Below, piece by piece: positions 5,988 to 6,669 of a stretch of 6,669 bases of DNA. Under the pieces are notes generated by a model. It had not been told where the DNA came from, did not search any database, and worked only from the letters and a program-made list of their open reading frames with translations. Numbering within the stretch: position 1 is the first letter of the stretch; every line of letters starts with the position of its first letter. Source of the DNA: Succinivibrio sp. (GTDB taxonomy: Bacteria > Pseudomonadota > Gammaproteobacteria > Enterobacterales > Succinivibrionaceae); NCBI GenBank assembly GCA_017959135.1, contig JAGDBH010000030.1:1-6669 (forward strand). The letters are read 5' to 3'. Both the position numbers and the translations under genes were made by a program.

Positions 5988-6669
5988 TTAAGCAAGAATA
6001 AGTTTTATTCCAAGACTTCTAATCTGTTCCGCAACAGCTTCAGGAAGGTTATTATCTGTAATAATCACATCAATATCTCTGATATCTGCAACAGAGAACA
6101 GCTGACTCTTTCCGTATTTGCTGCTGTCTGCCAGTAATACAGTGCAGGCGCCCGATTCAATTAAATCATGCTTAAAATTAGCCTTGTCAGAGGTTGGTGC
6201 CGTAATGCCATACTTAATATCCCAGGCATTGCAGCTGATAAAAGCATAATCAGGATGTAATCTGCTCAGTATATTTCTAGCTATTTCTCCAATACAGGAC
6301 TGACTGCTTGAATCCAGTTCTCCTCCGGTAATAACCACAGATACATTCGGATTATCTGAAAGCAGCATACCAATGTTCAGATCTGAGGTAATAACCTTAA
6401 GCGGGATGTTATTGAGCTTTCTTGCTAGCTCTATGGTTGTTGTACCAGCATCAAGAATCAGAGAGTTTCCTGAATTTACAAGCTTTACAGCCTCATTTGC
6501 AATTCTTAGTTTTGCTTCATGATGCTGTCCAACCTTCTCACTGGTTGTAGGCTGACGAACAGAGTTATTCAGAGTTACAGAACCATGAACTCTATAAACA
6601 GTTCCATCATTATTCAATTTGATTAAATCTCGTCGAATTGTTGCGGCTGATGCGCCAGTTACCTTTACC
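5988..6669 (-). CDS. DeoR/GlpR-family transcriptional regulator, 5' end outside window
   Basis: 226 residues are visible and the frame is open to the right edge. Full members are about 250 residues, so roughly 25-30 N-terminal residues are missing. The visible part begins in the recognition half of the DeoR helix-turn-helix, VKVTGASAATIRRDLIKLNNDGTVYRVHG, where TIRRDL is the family hallmark. Then comes the sugar-phosphate-sensing DeoR C-terminal domain: LRIANEA, LILDAGTTTIELA, VVITGGELDSSSQSCIGE, DYAFISCNAWD and the late signatures LLADSSKYG and DVIITD. Such proteins usually repress sugar catabolism genes and are released by a phosphorylated sugar intermediate. It lies upstream of and codirectional with the transporter operon but is cut off by a terminator, so it is a separate unit and a likely local regulator. 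A TTG at 6617 is not the start, because the helix-turn-helix continues through it. Confidence 0.93.
   Translation of the reverse strand, partial: VKVTGASAATIRRDLIKLNNDGTVYRVHGSVTLNNSVRQPTTSEKVGQHHEAKLRIANEAVKLVNSGNSLILDAGTTTIELARKLNNIPLKVITSDLNIGMLLSDNPNVSVVITGGELDSSSQSCIGEIARNILSRLHPDYAFISCNAWDIKYGITAPTSDKANFKHDLIESGACTVLLADSSKYGKSQLFSVADIRDIDVIITDNNLPEAVAEQIRSLGIKLILA

Noticed and set aside
6615..6617. TTG as start of the DeoR-family regulator
   Set aside because: The frame continues upstream through the TIRRDL helix-turn-helix to the window edge, so the true start is outside.
1..6669. CRISPR array, tRNA or rRNA gene, insertion sequence or attachment site
   Set aside because: I saw no regularly spaced repeats, cloverleaf or rRNA-like sequence, transposase or flanking duplication in the window.

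Overview
The window looks like chromosomal DNA from a Gram-negative bacterium, probably a gammaproteobacterium. The signs are a Sec-exported periplasmic binding protein, a TRAP transporter, AGGAG-type ribosome binding sites and compact Rho-independent terminators. The AT-leaning base use and the gene set would suit a gut or rumen Succinivibrionaceae-like host, but the genus is a guess. Every gene I can support lies on the minus strand, so the window is described below from right to left, in the direction of transcription.

Right edge: positions 5988-6669 hold most of a DeoR/GlpR-family transcriptional regulator. Its N-terminus runs off the window. A perfect 13-bp hairpin followed by a T-run ends its transcript. 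Next comes a very AT-rich gap of about 360 bp (5577-5937) with no gene. It holds a consensus -10 box, a pair of 9-bp direct repeats one helical turn apart where the -35 should be, phased A/T tracts and a match to the IHF consensus. I read it as the control region of the operon that follows.

Operon (5576 down to 894): a TAXI-type periplasmic solute-binding protein; an intergenic hairpin that should act as a partial terminator; a fused DctQ-DctM TRAP permease of 660 residues; a YhcH/NanQ-family cupin-like protein overlapping the permease by 4 bp; and a BNR/Asp-box sialidase-like beta-propeller protein without a signal peptide, 7 bp further on. A strong terminator closes the operon at about 836-864. 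The apparent logic is capture of a solute in the periplasm, ion-driven import, then cytoplasmic processing by the YhcH-like and sialidase-like proteins, with the DeoR-family protein as a likely local regulator. YhcH and the sialidase-like fold point to sialic acid or a related sugar acid. Characterised TAXI systems mostly handle dicarboxylates or amino acids, and no NanA, NanE or NanK gene is in view, so the substrate is open.

Left edge: positions 1-748 hold the first 249 codons of a D12-class (Dam/MboI/DpnII-like) adenine-specific DNA methyltransferase with its own ribosome binding site. Its 3' end lies outside the window. Whether it is an orphan Dam or half of a restriction-modification pair cannot be decided here.
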